NCBI RefSeq assembly: GCF_018502625.1 | Contig: NZ_CP075566.1 | Location: 4,264,001-4,328,000 of the forward strand | Length of the DNA stretch: 64,000 nt | Direction: 5' to 3' | Source of the DNA: Pseudomonas hormoni | GTDB taxonomy: Bacteria > Pseudomonadota > Gammaproteobacteria > Pseudomonadales > Pseudomonadaceae | In this document: positions 18,414-28,242 of the stretch, in pieces | Numbering within the stretch: the stretch's first letter is position 1 | Layout: each line of letters opens with the position of its first letter | Notes under the pieces: generated by a model | What the model was told of the DNA's origin: nothing | Seen by the model: the letters and a program-made list of their open reading frames with translations, nothing else | The model's database searches: none | Translations under genes and position numbers: made by a program

Positions 18414-19721
18414 TTACTGGGCAGCTTTCACAGCCGATGCCAGTTGGGCGCTGGCCTTGGCCGGGTCAGCGTCCTTGTCGTTCATGAAGTTGGTGACCAC
18501 GTCGAAGATCGCGCCCTGCACGGCCAGGGAAGTGGCCATGTTGTGCGCCATGCTCGGTTGCAGGCCGCCGGTCTTCTCGTCCGCCAGGAAGTCCTTGGCC
18601 GCTGCTTGAGCGCAGGAGTCGAAGCCCAAAGCGCTCATGTCGTTGAGCATGTCGGTGCGCACCGGGATCGAGCCTTTGTTTATGCTGAAGACCTTCTGGA
18701 AGTCTTTACCCAGAGCGACCTTGGCCAGGTCCTGCTGAGCGGCGATGTCGCCCTTGCGATCAGCTTTCAACTTGAACACGGCCATCGAGTCGATGTTGTA
18801 GGTGAAGGCTTTTTCGGTGCCTGGGAACGGCACGCACTGGTAATCCTTGCCGGCGACTTTCTTGGCCGCGGTCCATTCGCTCTTCGCCCAGTCACCCATC
18901 ATCTGCATGCCGGCCTTGCCGTTGATGACGTCGGCGGCAGCGATGTTCCAGTCACGACCGGCGCGGTTCGGGTCCATGTAGCCGGTGAGTTTTTTCAGCT
19001 CGGTGAACGACTTGGTCATCTCAGGCCCGGAGAGGGTTTTCTGATCCAGGTCTACCAGTGCTTTCTTGTAACCGTCGGCCCCCATGACCGAGAGCACCAC
19101 GTCTTCAAACACGGTGCTGTCCTGCCAAGGCTGACCACCGTGGGCGAGCGCGATGAAGCCGGCGGCCTTGAGCTTGTCGCCGGCGGCGTAGAATTCTTCG
19201 AGGGTGGTCGGGGCTTTGTCGATGCCCGCTTTCTTGAACACTTCCGGGTTGATCCACAGCCAGTTCACGCGGTGAATGTTCACCGGAACAGCAACGTAGT
19301 CACCTTCGTATTTGACGGTGTCGGAGACTTTCTTCGACAGCAGGTCATCCCACTTTTCCGACTTGGCGACGTCTTTCAGGGTGTCGGTGCTGAGCAGGCC
19401 AGTGCTGCCCCACTCCTGGATGTCCGGCCCCTTGATCTGGGCAACGCCCGGCGGGTTACCGGCGACTGCGCGGCTTTTCAGTACGGTCATGGCCGTGGAA
19501 CCGCCACCCCCGGCGACTGCGCCGTCCTTCCAGGTGAAGCCGTCTTTTTCGACTTGGGCCTTGAGGACATCGACCGCTGCTTTTTCACCACCCGACGTCC
19601 ACCAGTGAACGACTTCCACTGAACCTTTGGAATCGGCGGCAAGGGTACTGAGGGGGAATGCACTGAGGGGAAGCAGCGACGCGAGAGAAATGACAGTAGC
19701 GAGGCGAGAAATCGCGTTCAT
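18414..19721 (-). CDS. gtsA: Glucose ABC transporter periplasmic binding protein
   Basis: A 435-residue extracellular solute-binding protein. The signal peptide ends near ALSTLAA (residues 1-29) and the mature protein begins with [17 protein letters not shown], typical of sugar-binding family 1. It delivers glucose to GtsBC. It heads the operon gtsA-gtsB-gtsC-gtsD-oprB. The ribosome-binding region is overlapped by an AACAACAAGAAAGG CA motif. Confidence 0.95.
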   Translation of the reverse strand: MNAISRLATVISLASLLPLSAFPLSTLAADSKGSVEVVHWWTSGGEKAAVDVLKAQVEKDGFTWKDGAVAGGGGSTAMTVLKSRAVAGNPPGVAQIKGPDIQEWGSTGLLSTDTLKDVAKSEKWDDLLSKKVSDTVKYEGDYVAVPVNIHRVNWLWINPEVFKKAGIDKAPTTLEEFYAAGDKLKAAGFIALAHGGQPWQDSTVFEDVVLSVMGADGYKKALVDLDQKTLSGPEMTKSFTELKKLTGYMDPNRAGRDWNIAAADVINGKAGMQMMGDWAKSEWTAAKKVAGKDYQCVPFPGTEKAFTYNIDSMAVFKLKADRKGDIAAQQDLAKVALGKDFQKVFSINKGSIPVRTDMLNDMSALGFDSCAQAAAKDFLADEKTGGLQPSMAHNMATSLAVQGAIFDVVTNFMNDKDADPAKASAQLASAVKAAQ

Positions 19722-19730
19722 CTAGAAGTA

Positions 19731-19744
19731 CCTTTCTTGTTGTT
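19731..19744 (-). promoter_or_regulatory. Putative Hfq/Crc CA motif over the gtsA ribosome-binding site
   Basis: Read leftward AACAACAAGAAAGG, ending in the Shine-Dalgarno 9 nt before ATG. It fits the AANAANAA rule for Hfq/Crc targets. Confidence 0.6.
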
Positions 19745-19838
19745 ATGCATGCAAGTCTGGTGCTTGCGCTGCATAGGATTTTAAACAGGAGTCATCCCCT
19801 CGCAGGTAACGAAGGGACGCGTGAATGTCACCGCATGG

Positions 19839-21098
19839 TTACATAGAACCGCTCTGGGACAACCTTGCCAAGGCACTGGCCATGCTCGGCGCCAGCGGCA
19901 GGCGCGGAATCAGTACGGCTTGCCAGGCGTGGTAAAGATCGGGTTTGCCGGCCCAGATATCGGCACTCGGGCGGTTCAGCGGATCGAGCTCGTGATACCA
20001 ACCGCCATCGCAGCGGTCGATGAAATGACTGTCACAAAACTCCCAGAACCGTCGGTACCAGGTTTCGTAGTGCGCCTCGCCCGTGCGTTTGAGCAACGCG
20101 CTGGCGGCGGCGCTGGCTTCGCAATGGGTCCAGTGCAGGCGATGGCGAACCACTGCGCGGTTGTCCCAGTCGAGGGTGTAGACAATCCCGGGCAGCCCGT
20201 CGACATCCCAACCGTGGCGGCAGTTGTGCTCGAAGAGTTTTTGCGCGTCGGTGGCAAGCCAGCCCGGCGTCAGCATTCCGGCCTGCACCCGCGCCGCTTC
20301 GAGGTGCAGCAATAGCCGCGCCCACTCGAAACCGTGGCCCGGCGTGGTGCCGTAAGGCCGAAAACCGTCGGCCGGGTTGTCGTGGTTGTACTCGCGCAGC
20401 GGCTGCCAGTCGCGGTCGAAATGCTCGACCACCAGGTACTCGTTGGCAGCGGCGTGACCGTGGATCACGCGCTCGACGATCCGTTGCGCGCGGCACAACC
20501 AGCGGTTGTCTTCAGTGACATCGGCCAGCGCGAGGAAGGCTTCGGTGGCGTGCATGTTGCTGTTGGCGCCGCGATAGCCTTCTTCTTCACTCCAGTCGCG
20601 GTTGAAGGATTCGCGCATCGCGCCCTCCTCCTCGCTCCAGAAATGCGTGTCGATGATGTTGATCGCGTCATCGAGCAAGGCTTGCGCGCCGGGACGTTGC
20701 GCGACCACCGCAGAGCTGGCGGCGAGGGCGACGAACGCGTGCAGGTAGGCCGCTTTGCCGGTGTTGCCGTCGCGGTGTTCGGGGGCGGCGAACCAGCCGC
20801 CGTGTTCGGCATCCTTCAATGGGCCGCTGAGGGCCTGGACGCCGTGATCCACCAACTCGGCGAAACCTGGCAGGCCCTGGATGTGCGCCATGGCGAAGCT
20901 GTGGGTCATGCGTGCGGTGTTCATGGTTTCGGCGTGGGCGTTGGCCGGGAGCCGGCCCTTTTCATCAAGATTGCCGAAGCCTTCGGGGAGCTTCGAAGCC
21001 TTGGCAAACGCCAGCAGACGCAGGCCTTCGGCGGCGAGCCATTGCTGATGGGCAGGTGCGTTCAGCCAACTGCTGAAGGCGGGTTGGAAGGTGTCCAT
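19839..21098 (-). CDS. AGE-family sugar epimerase/isomerase (mannose isomerase-like)
   Basis: A 419-residue (alpha/alpha)6-barrel protein of the N-acylglucosamine 2-epimerase family. Recognised by RMTHSFAMAHIQGLPG, GGWFAAPEHRD, the RESFNRDW region and the late conserved HEWARLLLHLEAARV-like and GWYHELDP segments. Family members convert glucose/mannose/fructose or GlcNAc/ManNAc; the position inside the glucose uptake block favours a mannose-fructose or glucose isomerase. It lies upstream of gtsA on the same strand with a 117-bp gap, and its start has its own CA motif, so it is probably under the same catabolite control. Confidence 0.82.
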   Translation of the reverse strand: MDTFQPAFSSWLNAPAHQQWLAAEGLRLLAFAKASKLPEGFGNLDEKGRLPANAHAETMNTARMTHSFAMAHIQGLPGFAELVDHGVQALSGPLKDAEHGGWFAAPEHRDGNTGKAAYLHAFVALAASSAVVAQRPGAQALLDDAINIIDTHFWSEEEGAMRESFNRDWSEEEGYRGANSNMHATEAFLALADVTEDNRWLCRAQRIVERVIHGHAAANEYLVVEHFDRDWQPLREYNHDNPADGFRPYGTTPGHGFEWARLLLHLEAARVQAGMLTPGWLATDAQKLFEHNCRHGWDVDGLPGIVYTLDWDNRAVVRHRLHWTHCEASAAASALLKRTGEAHYETWYRRFWEFCDSHFIDRCDGGWYHELDPLNRPSADIWAGKPDLYHAWQAVLIPRLPLAPSMASALARLSQSGSM

Positions 21099-21104
21099 GG
21101 GGTG

Positions 21105-21118
21105 CCTTTTTTGTTGTT
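21105..21118 (-). promoter_or_regulatory. Putative Hfq/Crc CA motif before the AGE epimerase
   Basis: Read leftward AACAACAAAAAAGG, overlapping the ribosome-binding site. Nearly identical in place and sequence to the one before gtsA. Confidence 0.58.
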
Positions 21119-21224
21119 ATGACTGCAGGCAGTCTAAACAACGGGCGCGGGCGGGCTTGTAACGAAGGGGGCGAGTTATGTCACCGAGTTGTGACATTCA
21201 CAGATTTTGTGCTGAGTGATTATT

Positions 21225-21316
21225 TGTGGCGAGGGAGCTTGCTCCCGCTGGGGTGCGAAGCGCCCCCCCAGAGGGACTGCTGCGCAGTCCAGCGGGAGCA
21301 AGCTCCCTCGCCACAA
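21225..21316. repeat. REP/REPIN pair, family A
   Basis: Inverted copies of TGTGGCGAGGGAGCTTGCTC around GGACTGCTGCGCAGTCC, next to the gtrS stop. Confidence 0.85.
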
Positions 21317-21324
21317 GGTCGGTG

Positions 21325-22794
21325 TCAATCAGCCGAACGAGGCAACTGCAAGGTCACCCGTAACCCACCTTCACGCAAATTCTGCAGGCTGACTTCCCCG
21401 CCATGGCTATGGGCAATGTTGCGGGCAATGCCCAACCCCAACCCATAACCCTGCTGCTGCCCGGCCAGGCGAAAGTGCGGCTCGAACACCTGCTCCAGCC
21501 GCTGCTCCGGCACACCCGGCCCTTCATCATCGACATGCAGGACAAACGCGTTCTCGTCATCATCGATATGCAGGTGCGCGTTCTGCCCGTACTTCAGGGC
21601 ATTGTCGATCAGGTTGCCGATACAGCGCTTGAGCGCCAGCGGTTTGCCGGGATACGCCGCCAGCGCCCGACCCTGCTGGGTCACGCGACCATTGCCGTTG
21701 GGCGCCAGATACGGCTCCACCAGGCAATCGAGCACATGGTTAAGATCCACCGGCTCGATATTTTCGTGGATGTCGGTGTCTTTCACGCATTGCAACGCAC
21801 CTTTGACCAGCAGCTCCAACTCATCCAGATCGCGGCCGAACTTGGCTTGCAGTTTTTCGTCTTCGAGCAATTCGACCCGTAGTCGCAAGCGGGTAATCGG
21901 TGTGCGTAAATCGTGGGAAATCGCGCTGAACAACTGACTCCGCTCGGTCAGATATCGGCTGATGCGTTCGCGCATGGCATTGAAGGCGCGGCCCACTTCA
22001 ACCACTTCACTGCCACCGCCCTCCGCCACCGGCTCCACTTCGGCACCGAGGGACATGTCCCGCGCCGCCCGCGCCAGGCGCTTGAGCGGCCGGCTCTGCC
22101 AGTGCACCAGCAGGCCGATGAACAACAACAAAAAGCCGCTGGTGAGGACGATGAACCAGACTTGCTGCGCCGGCAGGCCTTGCTCTTCAAGGCTGGTATA
22201 GGGCTCGGGCAACAGCGAGGCGATGTACAACCACTCGCCCGGCGCCATCTGGATTTGCGTGACCAGCACCGGCGGATTCACCGGTTCCAGGGTCAACGCG
22301 TAATGCGCCCAGGAGCGCGGCAGCTCATCGAGTTTCAGGCCACCGTTGAAAATCCGCAGGTCTTCGGGACTCACGAACGTCACCGAAATATCCGTGTCCT
22401 GCCCCAGCGACTGGCGCAGCACTTCGTCCACCGCTTTGAGCACCGCTTCCTTGCGAGGGGTGATCGGCAGCACTTCCATGCCCAGGGGTTTGTCGTTGAG
22501 GGTCACGACAAAACGGGTGCCGCCCATGCTGCGCAACTGGTCGAGCACCAGCGGCCTGAACGCGACCGGTAACGAGCGAAAGTAACTGACACTGGCGGTC
22601 ATCGAATGCGCGAGGCTGCGGGCGCTGGTGACCAGGCCTTCAAGCTGTGTGGCGCGCAGTTGCGAGACCCAGATCACGCTCGACAGCGCCTGGGCGAACA
22701 GCACCGCCAGCAGGGTCAGCAACAACATCCGCCCGAGCAACGAACGTGGCACGGGCACCTTTGCCGCGAGCTTGCGGAAAAACTCAGTGACCAT
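21325..22794 (-). CDS. gtrS: Sensor histidine kinase GtrS of the glucose two-component system
   Basis: A 489-residue membrane sensor: helix at about residues 16-37, a periplasmic domain of about 140 residues, a second helix near 180-200, HAMP (RPLKRLARAARDMSLGAE), H-box FSAISHDLRTPITRLR, and ATPase motifs GNLIDNALKYG, DDEGPGVP and GYGLGLGIARNI. GtrS senses 2-ketogluconate/6-phosphogluconate in Pseudomonas and phosphorylates GltR to control oprB-gts. Start at 22794 (MVTEFFRK) chosen so it overlaps gltR by only 11 nt; an in-frame ATG 12 codons earlier is possible. Confidence 0.9.
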   Translation of the reverse strand: MVTEFFRKLAAKVPVPRSLLGRMLLLTLLAVLFAQALSSVIWVSQLRATQLEGLVTSARSLAHSMTASVSYFRSLPVAFRPLVLDQLRSMGGTRFVVTLNDKPLGMEVLPITPRKEAVLKAVDEVLRQSLGQDTDISVTFVSPEDLRIFNGGLKLDELPRSWAHYALTLEPVNPPVLVTQIQMAPGEWLYIASLLPEPYTSLEEQGLPAQQVWFIVLTSGFLLLFIGLLVHWQSRPLKRLARAARDMSLGAEVEPVAEGGGSEVVEVGRAFNAMRERISRYLTERSQLFSAISHDLRTPITRLRLRVELLEDEKLQAKFGRDLDELELLVKGALQCVKDTDIHENIEPVDLNHVLDCLVEPYLAPNGNGRVTQQGRALAAYPGKPLALKRCIGNLIDNALKYGQNAHLHIDDDENAFVLHVDDEGPGVPEQRLEQVFEPHFRLAGQQQGYGLGLGIARNIAHSHGGEVSLQNLREGGLRVTLQLPRSAD

Positions 22795-23515
22795 TGCTGG
22801 CAACCACATTGGCTGCCAGTTGGTAGCCACTGCCGCGCACGGTGCGGATCAGCCGTGGCGGTTTTTCGGTATCGCGCAGACGTTGGCGCAAACGGCTGAC
22901 CGCCATGTCGACGATGCGATCCAGCGGCATCAGATCGCGGCCACGGGTGGCGTTGCCGATGGTGTCACGGTCGAGGATTTCCTGCGGGTGATCGAGGAAC
23001 AGTTTCAGCAGGGCAAAATCGGCGCCGGAGAGAAGCACTTCTTCGCCGTCGATGTGGAACAGCCTATGGCTGACCATGTCCAGCCGCCAGTCATCGAAGG
23101 CCAGTACTTCACTGCCGGAACGTTCCTGACCGAACTGCGCGCGGCGCAACAAGGCTTTGATCCGCGCCTGCAATTCACGGGGACTGAAGGGTTTGCCGAG
23201 GTAGTCGTCGGCGCCCAGCTCCAGACCGATGACCCGGTCGGCTTCGTCGGAGCTGGCGGTGAGCATGATGATCGGCACCTGCGCCTGACGTGGGTGCTGG
23301 CGAATCCAGCGGCAGAGGCTGAAGCCGTCTTCGTCGGGCAGCATCACGTCGAGGATCACCAGATCGCTCGGCGCGTCGTTCATGGCCTGGCGGAAACCGG
23401 CGCCGTCGGGCGTGGTACGCACCTGAAAACCCGCGCGGGTCAGGTAGGTGTCCAGCAACTCGCGTATCTCTTGATCGTCATCGACCAACAAAATCGACTT
23501 GTTGACTGAGCTCAC
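22784..23515 (-). CDS. gltR: Response regulator GltR (OmpR family)
   Basis: A 243-residue regulator: receiver domain with acidic VDDD pocket and phospho-acceptor Asp56 in LVILDVMLPDEDGF, then an OmpR winged helix with DRDTIGNATRGRDL and RTVRGSGYQL. It controls glucose porin and transporter genes. The start codon is GTG (23513-23515), and AAACAACAAGGA just upstream is both Shine-Dalgarno region and Hfq/Crc-type motif. Confidence 0.92.
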   Translation of the reverse strand: MSSVNKSILLVDDDQEIRELLDTYLTRAGFQVRTTPDGAGFRQAMNDAPSDLVILDVMLPDEDGFSLCRWIRQHPRQAQVPIIMLTASSDEADRVIGLELGADDYLGKPFSPRELQARIKALLRRAQFGQERSGSEVLAFDDWRLDMVSHRLFHIDGEEVLLSGADFALLKLFLDHPQEILDRDTIGNATRGRDLMPLDRIVDMAVSRLRQRLRDTEKPPRLIRTVRGSGYQLAANVVASNGH

Positions 23516-23524
23516 GGGGCGGCG

Positions 23525-23536
23525 TCCTTGTTGTTT
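23525..23536 (-). promoter_or_regulatory. Putative Hfq/Crc CA motif before gltR
   Basis: Read leftward AAACAACAAGGA, overlapping the ribosome-binding site of a GTG-started gene. Confidence 0.5.
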
Positions 23537-23590
23537 GAATTGGGCGGATTATGCCTGATCGATCATAAATCTATGTGTCTGTGAGGGCCC

Positions 23591-23676
23591 CATCGCGAGC
23601 AAGCTCGGCTCCTACAGGATGGCAGCGGTCACATGAACACCGAAAACCTGTAGGAGCAAAGCTTGCTCGCGATGAA
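23591..23676. repeat. REP/REPIN pair, family C/B variant
   Basis: Inverted copies of CATCGCGAGCAAGCTCGGCT / TGTAGGAGCAAAGCTTGCTC in the gap between gltR and glk. Confidence 0.75.
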
Positions 23677-23688
23677 GGCCACGCGGTC

Positions 23689-24639
23689 TCAAGCCTGGTC
23701 CAGCGCCACACCCGCGCCAACAAGCCCGGAATACGGCGCCGTCACCAGCCACACCGGAATCCCCTTGAAGTAATCGCTCATGCAGCCCTTGTCGGCAAAA
23801 CACCGGGCGAAACCGCTTTCAAGGAAGAAGTCGGCAAACCGCGGAATCACGCCACCGACGATAAAAACGCCACCGCGCGCGCCCGTGGTGAGCACGTTGT
23901 TGCCCGCCACGCGACCCAGCCAGCAGCAGAACTGCTCCAGCACTTCCAGCGCAATCGGATCGCCCGCCAAACCGGCCGCGGTAATCGCTTCCGGCGTTTC
24001 GAGTACCGGCTCATACCCATCCACCGCACAAATCGCCCGATAGACACGTGGCAAGCCGCTGCCACTCAACGCTGTTTCAGCGCTGACATGCCCGATTTCA
24101 TTGAAGATGTGCTGCCACAGCTGAGTTTCACGCGGGCTGCTCAACGGCAAATCGACGTGACCACCCTCGCCCGGTAACGCAGCAAAACGGCCCTCGCCCA
24201 GGTCGAGCAAGGTGCCGACGCCCAGGCCCGTGCCCGGACCAATCACCACCGCCGGCCGCAACGGTTCCGGTGTGCCTTCGCAAACCACGCGGAATTCACC
24301 CGGCTGCAAACGGGTCATGCCCAGCGCCATCGCCGAAAAGTCGTTGACCAGCAGCAGTTGATCGACCTGCAAGGTCTGGCAGAACGCCTTGCGGCTGAGG
24401 CGCCAGTGATTGTTGGTGAACTTGAATTCGTCGCCGCTCACCGGGCCGGCCACCGACAGGCACACCGCACCGATCGAACCCAACGCCAGACCGAGCCCGC
24501 TCAGGTAGACGCCGATGGCTTCTTCCGGGCTGGCATGATCCGCCGTCGCCAGCACCTGGACCGATTCCAGCTGCTGGTTTTTCCACAACGCGAAACGTGC
24601 GTTGGTCCCACCGATGTCACCGACCAAAGCCAGTTTCAA
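23689..24639 (-). CDS. glk: Glucokinase
   Basis: A 316-residue ROK-unrelated bacterial glucokinase (GlkA/Glk family). The phosphate-binding motif [15 protein letters not shown] is at the N-terminus, catalytic-region [13 protein letters not shown] at about residue 95-107, and [11 protein letters not shown] later. It phosphorylates imported glucose. Its ATG overlaps the edd stop by 4 nt, so edd-glk is one coupled unit. Confidence 0.95.
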   Translation of the reverse strand: MKLALVGDIGGTNARFALWKNQQLESVQVLATADHASPEEAIGVYLSGLGLALGSIGAVCLSVAGPVSGDEFKFTNNHWRLSRKAFCQTLQVDQLLLVNDFSAMALGMTRLQPGEFRVVCEGTPEPLRPAVVIGPGTGLGVGTLLDLGEGRFAALPGEGGHVDLPLSSPRETQLWQHIFNEIGHVSAETALSGSGLPRVYRAICAVDGYEPVLETPEAITAAGLAGDPIALEVLEQFCCWLGRVAGNNVLTTGARGGVFIVGGVIPRFADFFLESGFARCFADKGCMSDYFKGIPVWLVTAPYSGLVGAGVALDQA

Positions 24640-26462
24640 TTAAGCGTCTCCAGGGCAGAAGTAAAGGCGCTGGCGCCCTGCTCTGCGGAGCTGAAGGCCA
24701 TGCGCATGAAACCAAACAGCTCGCGACCGCTGCCAATGTTGTTGGCCAACAGGCCCTTGGCAGGTTCGCGCGCGGCGAATTCGTCGGCGTCCACCTTAAG
24801 CTCCAGAGTGCCTTTGACGCCATCGACGCGGATGATATCGCCCTCTTGGACTCGCGCCAAAGCGCCGCCCACGTACGCTTCGGGACTGACGTGAATCGCC
24901 GCCGGGATTTTCCCCGACGCACCGGACATGCGCCCGTCGGTGACCAGCGCGACTTTGAAGCCGCGATCCTGCAGCACGCCAAGGAACGGTGTCATCTTGT
25001 GCAGTTCCGGCATGCCGTTGGAGCGCGGGCCCTGGAAGCGCATCACCGCGACGAAATCCTTCTCCAGCAAACCGGCCTTGAACGCATCGGCCAGATCCTG
25101 CTGATCCTGGAACACCATCGCCGGTGCTTCGACGATCTGGTTTTCCAGCGCGACGGCGGAAACTTTCATGACACCGCGACCGAGGTTGCCTTCCATCACG
25201 CGCAAACCGCCCTCTGGAGAAAACGCACGAGCAACCGGACGCAGGATGTTTTCGTCGAGGCTTTCGATCGGGCCTTCGCGCCAGACCAGCTCACCGTTAT
25301 CGAGGAAAGGTTCCTTGGTGTAGCGGCTCAGGCCATGGCCCAGAACCGTGTTGACGTTTTCGTGGAGCAGCCCGGCTTCCAGCAGTTCGCGGATCAGGAA
25401 CGACATGCCGCCCGCGGCCTGGAAGTGGTTGATGTCGGCTTTGCCGTTCGGGTAGACGTGGCTCAGGGTCGGCACGACTTCGGAGAGGTCGGCCATGTCC
25501 TGCCAGGTCAGTTGAATGCCCGCGGCCATGGCAATGGCCGGCATGTGCAGCGTGTGGTTGGTCGAGCCGCCGGTGGCATGCAGCGCCACGATGGAGTTGA
25601 CCAGCGAGCGCTCGTCGACGATTTCGCCGATCGGCATGAAGTCGCCGTTTTGCTTGGTCAGGCGCGTGACCTGGTGCGCCGCTTCGCGAGTCAGGGCTTC
25701 GCGCAACGGGGTGTTCGGGTTGACGAAAGACGCACCCGGCAGGTGCAGGCCCATGACTTCCATCAGCAACTGGTTGGTGTTGGCGGTGCCGTAAAAGGTG
25801 CAGGTGCCAGGGCTGTGGTAGGACTTCATTTCCGATTCCAGCAGCTCTTCGCGCGTGGCCTTGCCTTCGGCGTATCGCTGGCGCACATCGGCTTTCTGCT
25901 TGTTGGAAATGCCCGAGACCATCGGCCCGCCCGGCACGAAGATCGTCGGCAGATGACCGAACCGCAGCGCGCCCATCATCAGGCCCGGCACGATCTTGTC
26001 GCAGATGCCAAGCATCAGCGCGCCGTCGAACATGTTGTGGGAAAGGGCAACAGCGGTGGACAGCGCGATCACTTCGCGGCTCGGCAGGCTCAGCTCCATG
26101 CCCGGTTCGCCCTGGGTCACGCCATCGCACATGGCCGGGGTGCCACCGGCGAACTGGCCGACGGAGCCAATCTCGCGCAAGGCTTTTTTGATCTGTTCAG
26201 GGAAGACTTCGTACGGCTGGTGCGCCGAGAGCATGTCGTTATATGACGAAACAATCGCGATGTTGGCGGAGTTCATCATCCGCAGGCTGTTCTTGTCTTC
26301 GGTGCCGCAACCGGCCACGCCGTGGGCGAAGTTGGCGCATTGCAGCTTGCCGCGCATCGGACCGTCGCTGGCCGCACCGCGAATGAGCGCAAGGTAAGCC
26401 TCGCGGGTTGCGCGGCTGCGGGCGATAAGCCGTTCGGTGACCTCAAGGATGCGGGGATGCAT
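24636..26462 (-). CDS. edd: Phosphogluconate dehydratase
   Basis: A 608-residue IlvD/Edd dehydratase that makes KDPG from 6-phosphogluconate. The [4Fe-4S] cysteines lie in [26 protein letters not shown] and [10 protein letters not shown]. The C-terminal domain has the conserved [19 protein letters not shown]. First gene of edd-glk; a HexR-type operator lies upstream, shared with divergent gap. Confidence 0.97.
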   Translation of the reverse strand: MHPRILEVTERLIARSRATREAYLALIRGAASDGPMRGKLQCANFAHGVAGCGTEDKNSLRMMNSANIAIVSSYNDMLSAHQPYEVFPEQIKKALREIGSVGQFAGGTPAMCDGVTQGEPGMELSLPSREVIALSTAVALSHNMFDGALMLGICDKIVPGLMMGALRFGHLPTIFVPGGPMVSGISNKQKADVRQRYAEGKATREELLESEMKSYHSPGTCTFYGTANTNQLLMEVMGLHLPGASFVNPNTPLREALTREAAHQVTRLTKQNGDFMPIGEIVDERSLVNSIVALHATGGSTNHTLHMPAIAMAAGIQLTWQDMADLSEVVPTLSHVYPNGKADINHFQAAGGMSFLIRELLEAGLLHENVNTVLGHGLSRYTKEPFLDNGELVWREGPIESLDENILRPVARAFSPEGGLRVMEGNLGRGVMKVSAVALENQIVEAPAMVFQDQQDLADAFKAGLLEKDFVAVMRFQGPRSNGMPELHKMTPFLGVLQDRGFKVALVTDGRMSGASGKIPAAIHVSPEAYVGGALARVQEGDIIRVDGVKGTLELKVDADEFAAREPAKGLLANNIGSGRELFGFMRMAFSSAEQGASAFTSALETLN

Positions 26463-26582
26463 GTGTAGAACTCCAGGCTAACGGATGTGGCGACCTGATT
26501 GTCTATGCTGAACAAGAGCCGTTGTTGTTGGGATGACAGACGGTTTTCTTGATCGGTCGGACCAGTTGATTCAGGTCACTCG

Positions 26583-26597
26583 TTGTAGATTGAACAA
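26583..26597. promoter_or_regulatory. HexR operator 1 in the edd-gap intergenic region
   Basis: TTGTAGATTGAACAA, an exact TTGT-N7-ACAA HexR box, 121 bp upstream of edd and 86 bp upstream of gap. Confidence 0.8.
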
Positions 26598-26644
26598 AAT
26601 ATTGCCATTAAAAAGGCTTGTTTTCTATTTTTATGCGAATAATC

Positions 26645-26659
26645 TTGTAATTCCAACAA
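26645..26659. promoter_or_regulatory. HexR operator 2, upstream of gap
   Basis: TTGTAATTCCAACAA, an exact TTGT-N7-ACAA box, 23 bp before the gap start. The overlapping AACAACAAAA (26655-26664) is also an Hfq/Crc-type motif. Confidence 0.8.
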
Positions 26660-26682
26660 CAAAACGACGGCGGCCCTGTTAA

Positions 26683-27684
26683 ATGACTCTTCGAATCGCA
26701 ATCAATGGTTTTGGCCGAATTGGCCGCAACGTCCTGCGCGCACTGTATACCCAAGGTTATCGTCAGGATCTGCAGATCGTTGCCATCAACGATCTGGGCG
26801 ACAGCGCGATGAACGCTCATCTGCTCAAGTACGATACCGTTCACGGCACGTTCGATGCCGATGTCCAGCACGATCAGGAAAGCCTGACCGTCAACGGCGA
26901 CCGTATTTCCGTCAGCGCCATTCGTAACCCGGCCGACCTGCCGTGGGCCGCGGAAAAGATCGATGTCGTGTTCGAATGCACCGGTTTGTTCACCGACCGG
27001 GCCAAAGCCGCCGCGCATATTACGGCCGGCGCACGCAAAGTGATCATCTCGGCCCCGGCCAAAGGCGCCGACGCCACCGTGGTTTATGGGGTTAACCACG
27101 ACATTCTGCGCCAATCCCATCAGATTATTTCCAACGCGTCGTGCACCACCAACTGCCTGGCACCGGTGGCTCAGGTGCTGCACCGCGAGTTGGGCATCGA
27201 AAGCGGTCTGATGACCACGATTCACGCCTACACCAACGATCAGCACCTGACTGACGTCTACCACGTCGATCCTTACCGCGCCCGCTCCGCCACTCAGAAC
27301 ATGATCCCGAGCAAGACCGGCGCCGCTGAAGCGGTCGGCCTGGTGCTGCCGGAACTGGCGGGCAAGCTGACTGGCATGGCGGTGCGTGTGCCGGTGATCA
27401 ACGTCTCGCTGGTAGACCTGACCGTGCAACTCAAGCGCGAAGCGTCGGCCGATGAAGTGAATGCGCTGCTCAAAGAAGCCGCCCAGCACTCGAAGATTCT
27501 GGGCTACAACACCCTGCCGCTGGTCTCCAGCGACTTCAACCACAACCCGCTGTCGTCGATCTTCGACGCCAACCACACCAAGTCCAGCGGCAAGCTGCTC
27601 AAGGTACTGGCCTGGTACGACAACGAATGGGGCTTCTCCAACCGCATGCTCGATAACTGCCTGGCGCTGTGCAACGCAGAATAA
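26683..27684 (+). CDS. gapA: Glyceraldehyde-3-phosphate dehydrogenase, type I
   Basis: A 333-residue GAPDH. N-terminal NAD motif [15 protein letters not shown], catalytic Cys154 in [12 protein letters not shown], and the C-terminal [12 protein letters not shown]. In pseudomonads this gap-1, divergent from edd, is the glycolytic-direction enzyme and is HexR-regulated. The ribosome-binding site is weak. mgsA follows after 16 bp. Confidence 0.96.
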   Translation: MTLRIAINGFGRIGRNVLRALYTQGYRQDLQIVAINDLGDSAMNAHLLKYDTVHGTFDADVQHDQESLTVNGDRISVSAIRNPADLPWAAEKIDVVFECTGLFTDRAKAAAHITAGARKVIISAPAKGADATVVYGVNHDILRQSHQIISNASCTTNCLAPVAQVLHRELGIESGLMTTIHAYTNDQHLTDVYHVDPYRARSATQNMIPSKTGAAEAVGLVLPELAGKLTGMAVRVPVINVSLVDLTVQLKREASADEVNALLKEAAQHSKILGYNTLPLVSSDFNHNPLSSIFDANHTKSSGKLLKVLAWYDNEWGFSNRMLDNCLALCNAE

Positions 27685-27700
27685 GGTGGGGCCGCTACCC

Positions 27701-28165
27701 ATGATCGGAATCAGCTTCACGCAAAAGACCGTGGCGGCGCGCAAGCGTATCGCCCTGGTCGCCCATGACCACTGCAAGGTGTTTTTGCTGGACTGGGCCG
27801 CGCGGCATAAAGACAAGCTCGCGCAACATGAACTGGTCGCCACCGGCACCACAGGGTTGTTGTTGCAACAACGCCTCGACCTGCCGGTGGAGAGCATGAT
27901 CAGTGGCCCATTGGGCGGCGACCAGCAACTCGGCGCGCGAATCGCCGAGCAGCGGGTCGACATGCTGGTGTTCTTCTGGGACCCGTTCGAACCGCAGCCC
28001 CACGACCCGGACATCAAGGCGTTGCTGCGGGTCGCGGCGGTCTGGAACATTCCGGTGGCCTGCAACGAATGCAGCGCCGACTACCTGCTCAGCAGCCCGC
28101 TGATGGATCAGGCGCACTTACATCGCATCCCCGATTACGCGGCGTATCTGCTGGGCCGGGCATAA
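27701..28165 (+). CDS. mgsA: Methylglyoxal synthase
   Basis: A 154-residue enzyme turning dihydroxyacetone phosphate into methylglyoxal. The N-terminal RIALVAHDHCK, the ATGTTG loop, ISGPLGGDQQLG with the catalytic aspartate, and FFWDPFEPQPHDPD are characteristic. ATG at 27701 gives the family-length protein. It lies in one unit with gap; it may relieve triose-phosphate excess when GAPDH is limiting. Confidence 0.93.
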   Translation: MIGISFTQKTVAARKRIALVAHDHCKVFLLDWAARHKDKLAQHELVATGTTGLLLQQRLDLPVESMISGPLGGDQQLGARIAEQRVDMLVFFWDPFEPQPHDPDIKALLRVAAVWNIPVACNECSADYLLSSPLMDQAHLHRIPDYAAYLLGRA

Positions 28166-28199
28166 ACCTTCACAAATCAATACTTGACCACTCGAGCGG

Positions 28200-28216
28200 A
28201 TGATAAGCATTATCAT
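28200..28216. promoter_or_regulatory. Fur box before the ECF sigma gene
   Basis: ATGATAAGCATTATCAT, a perfect palindrome matching the core of the Fur consensus, 26 bp before the sigma factor start. A TTGACC (28183-28188) just upstream may be the -35. Expected effect is iron repression of the haem uptake genes. Confidence 0.82.
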
Positions 28217-28242
28217 TCGCTCGAAATGGATCAGGTCTTCCC

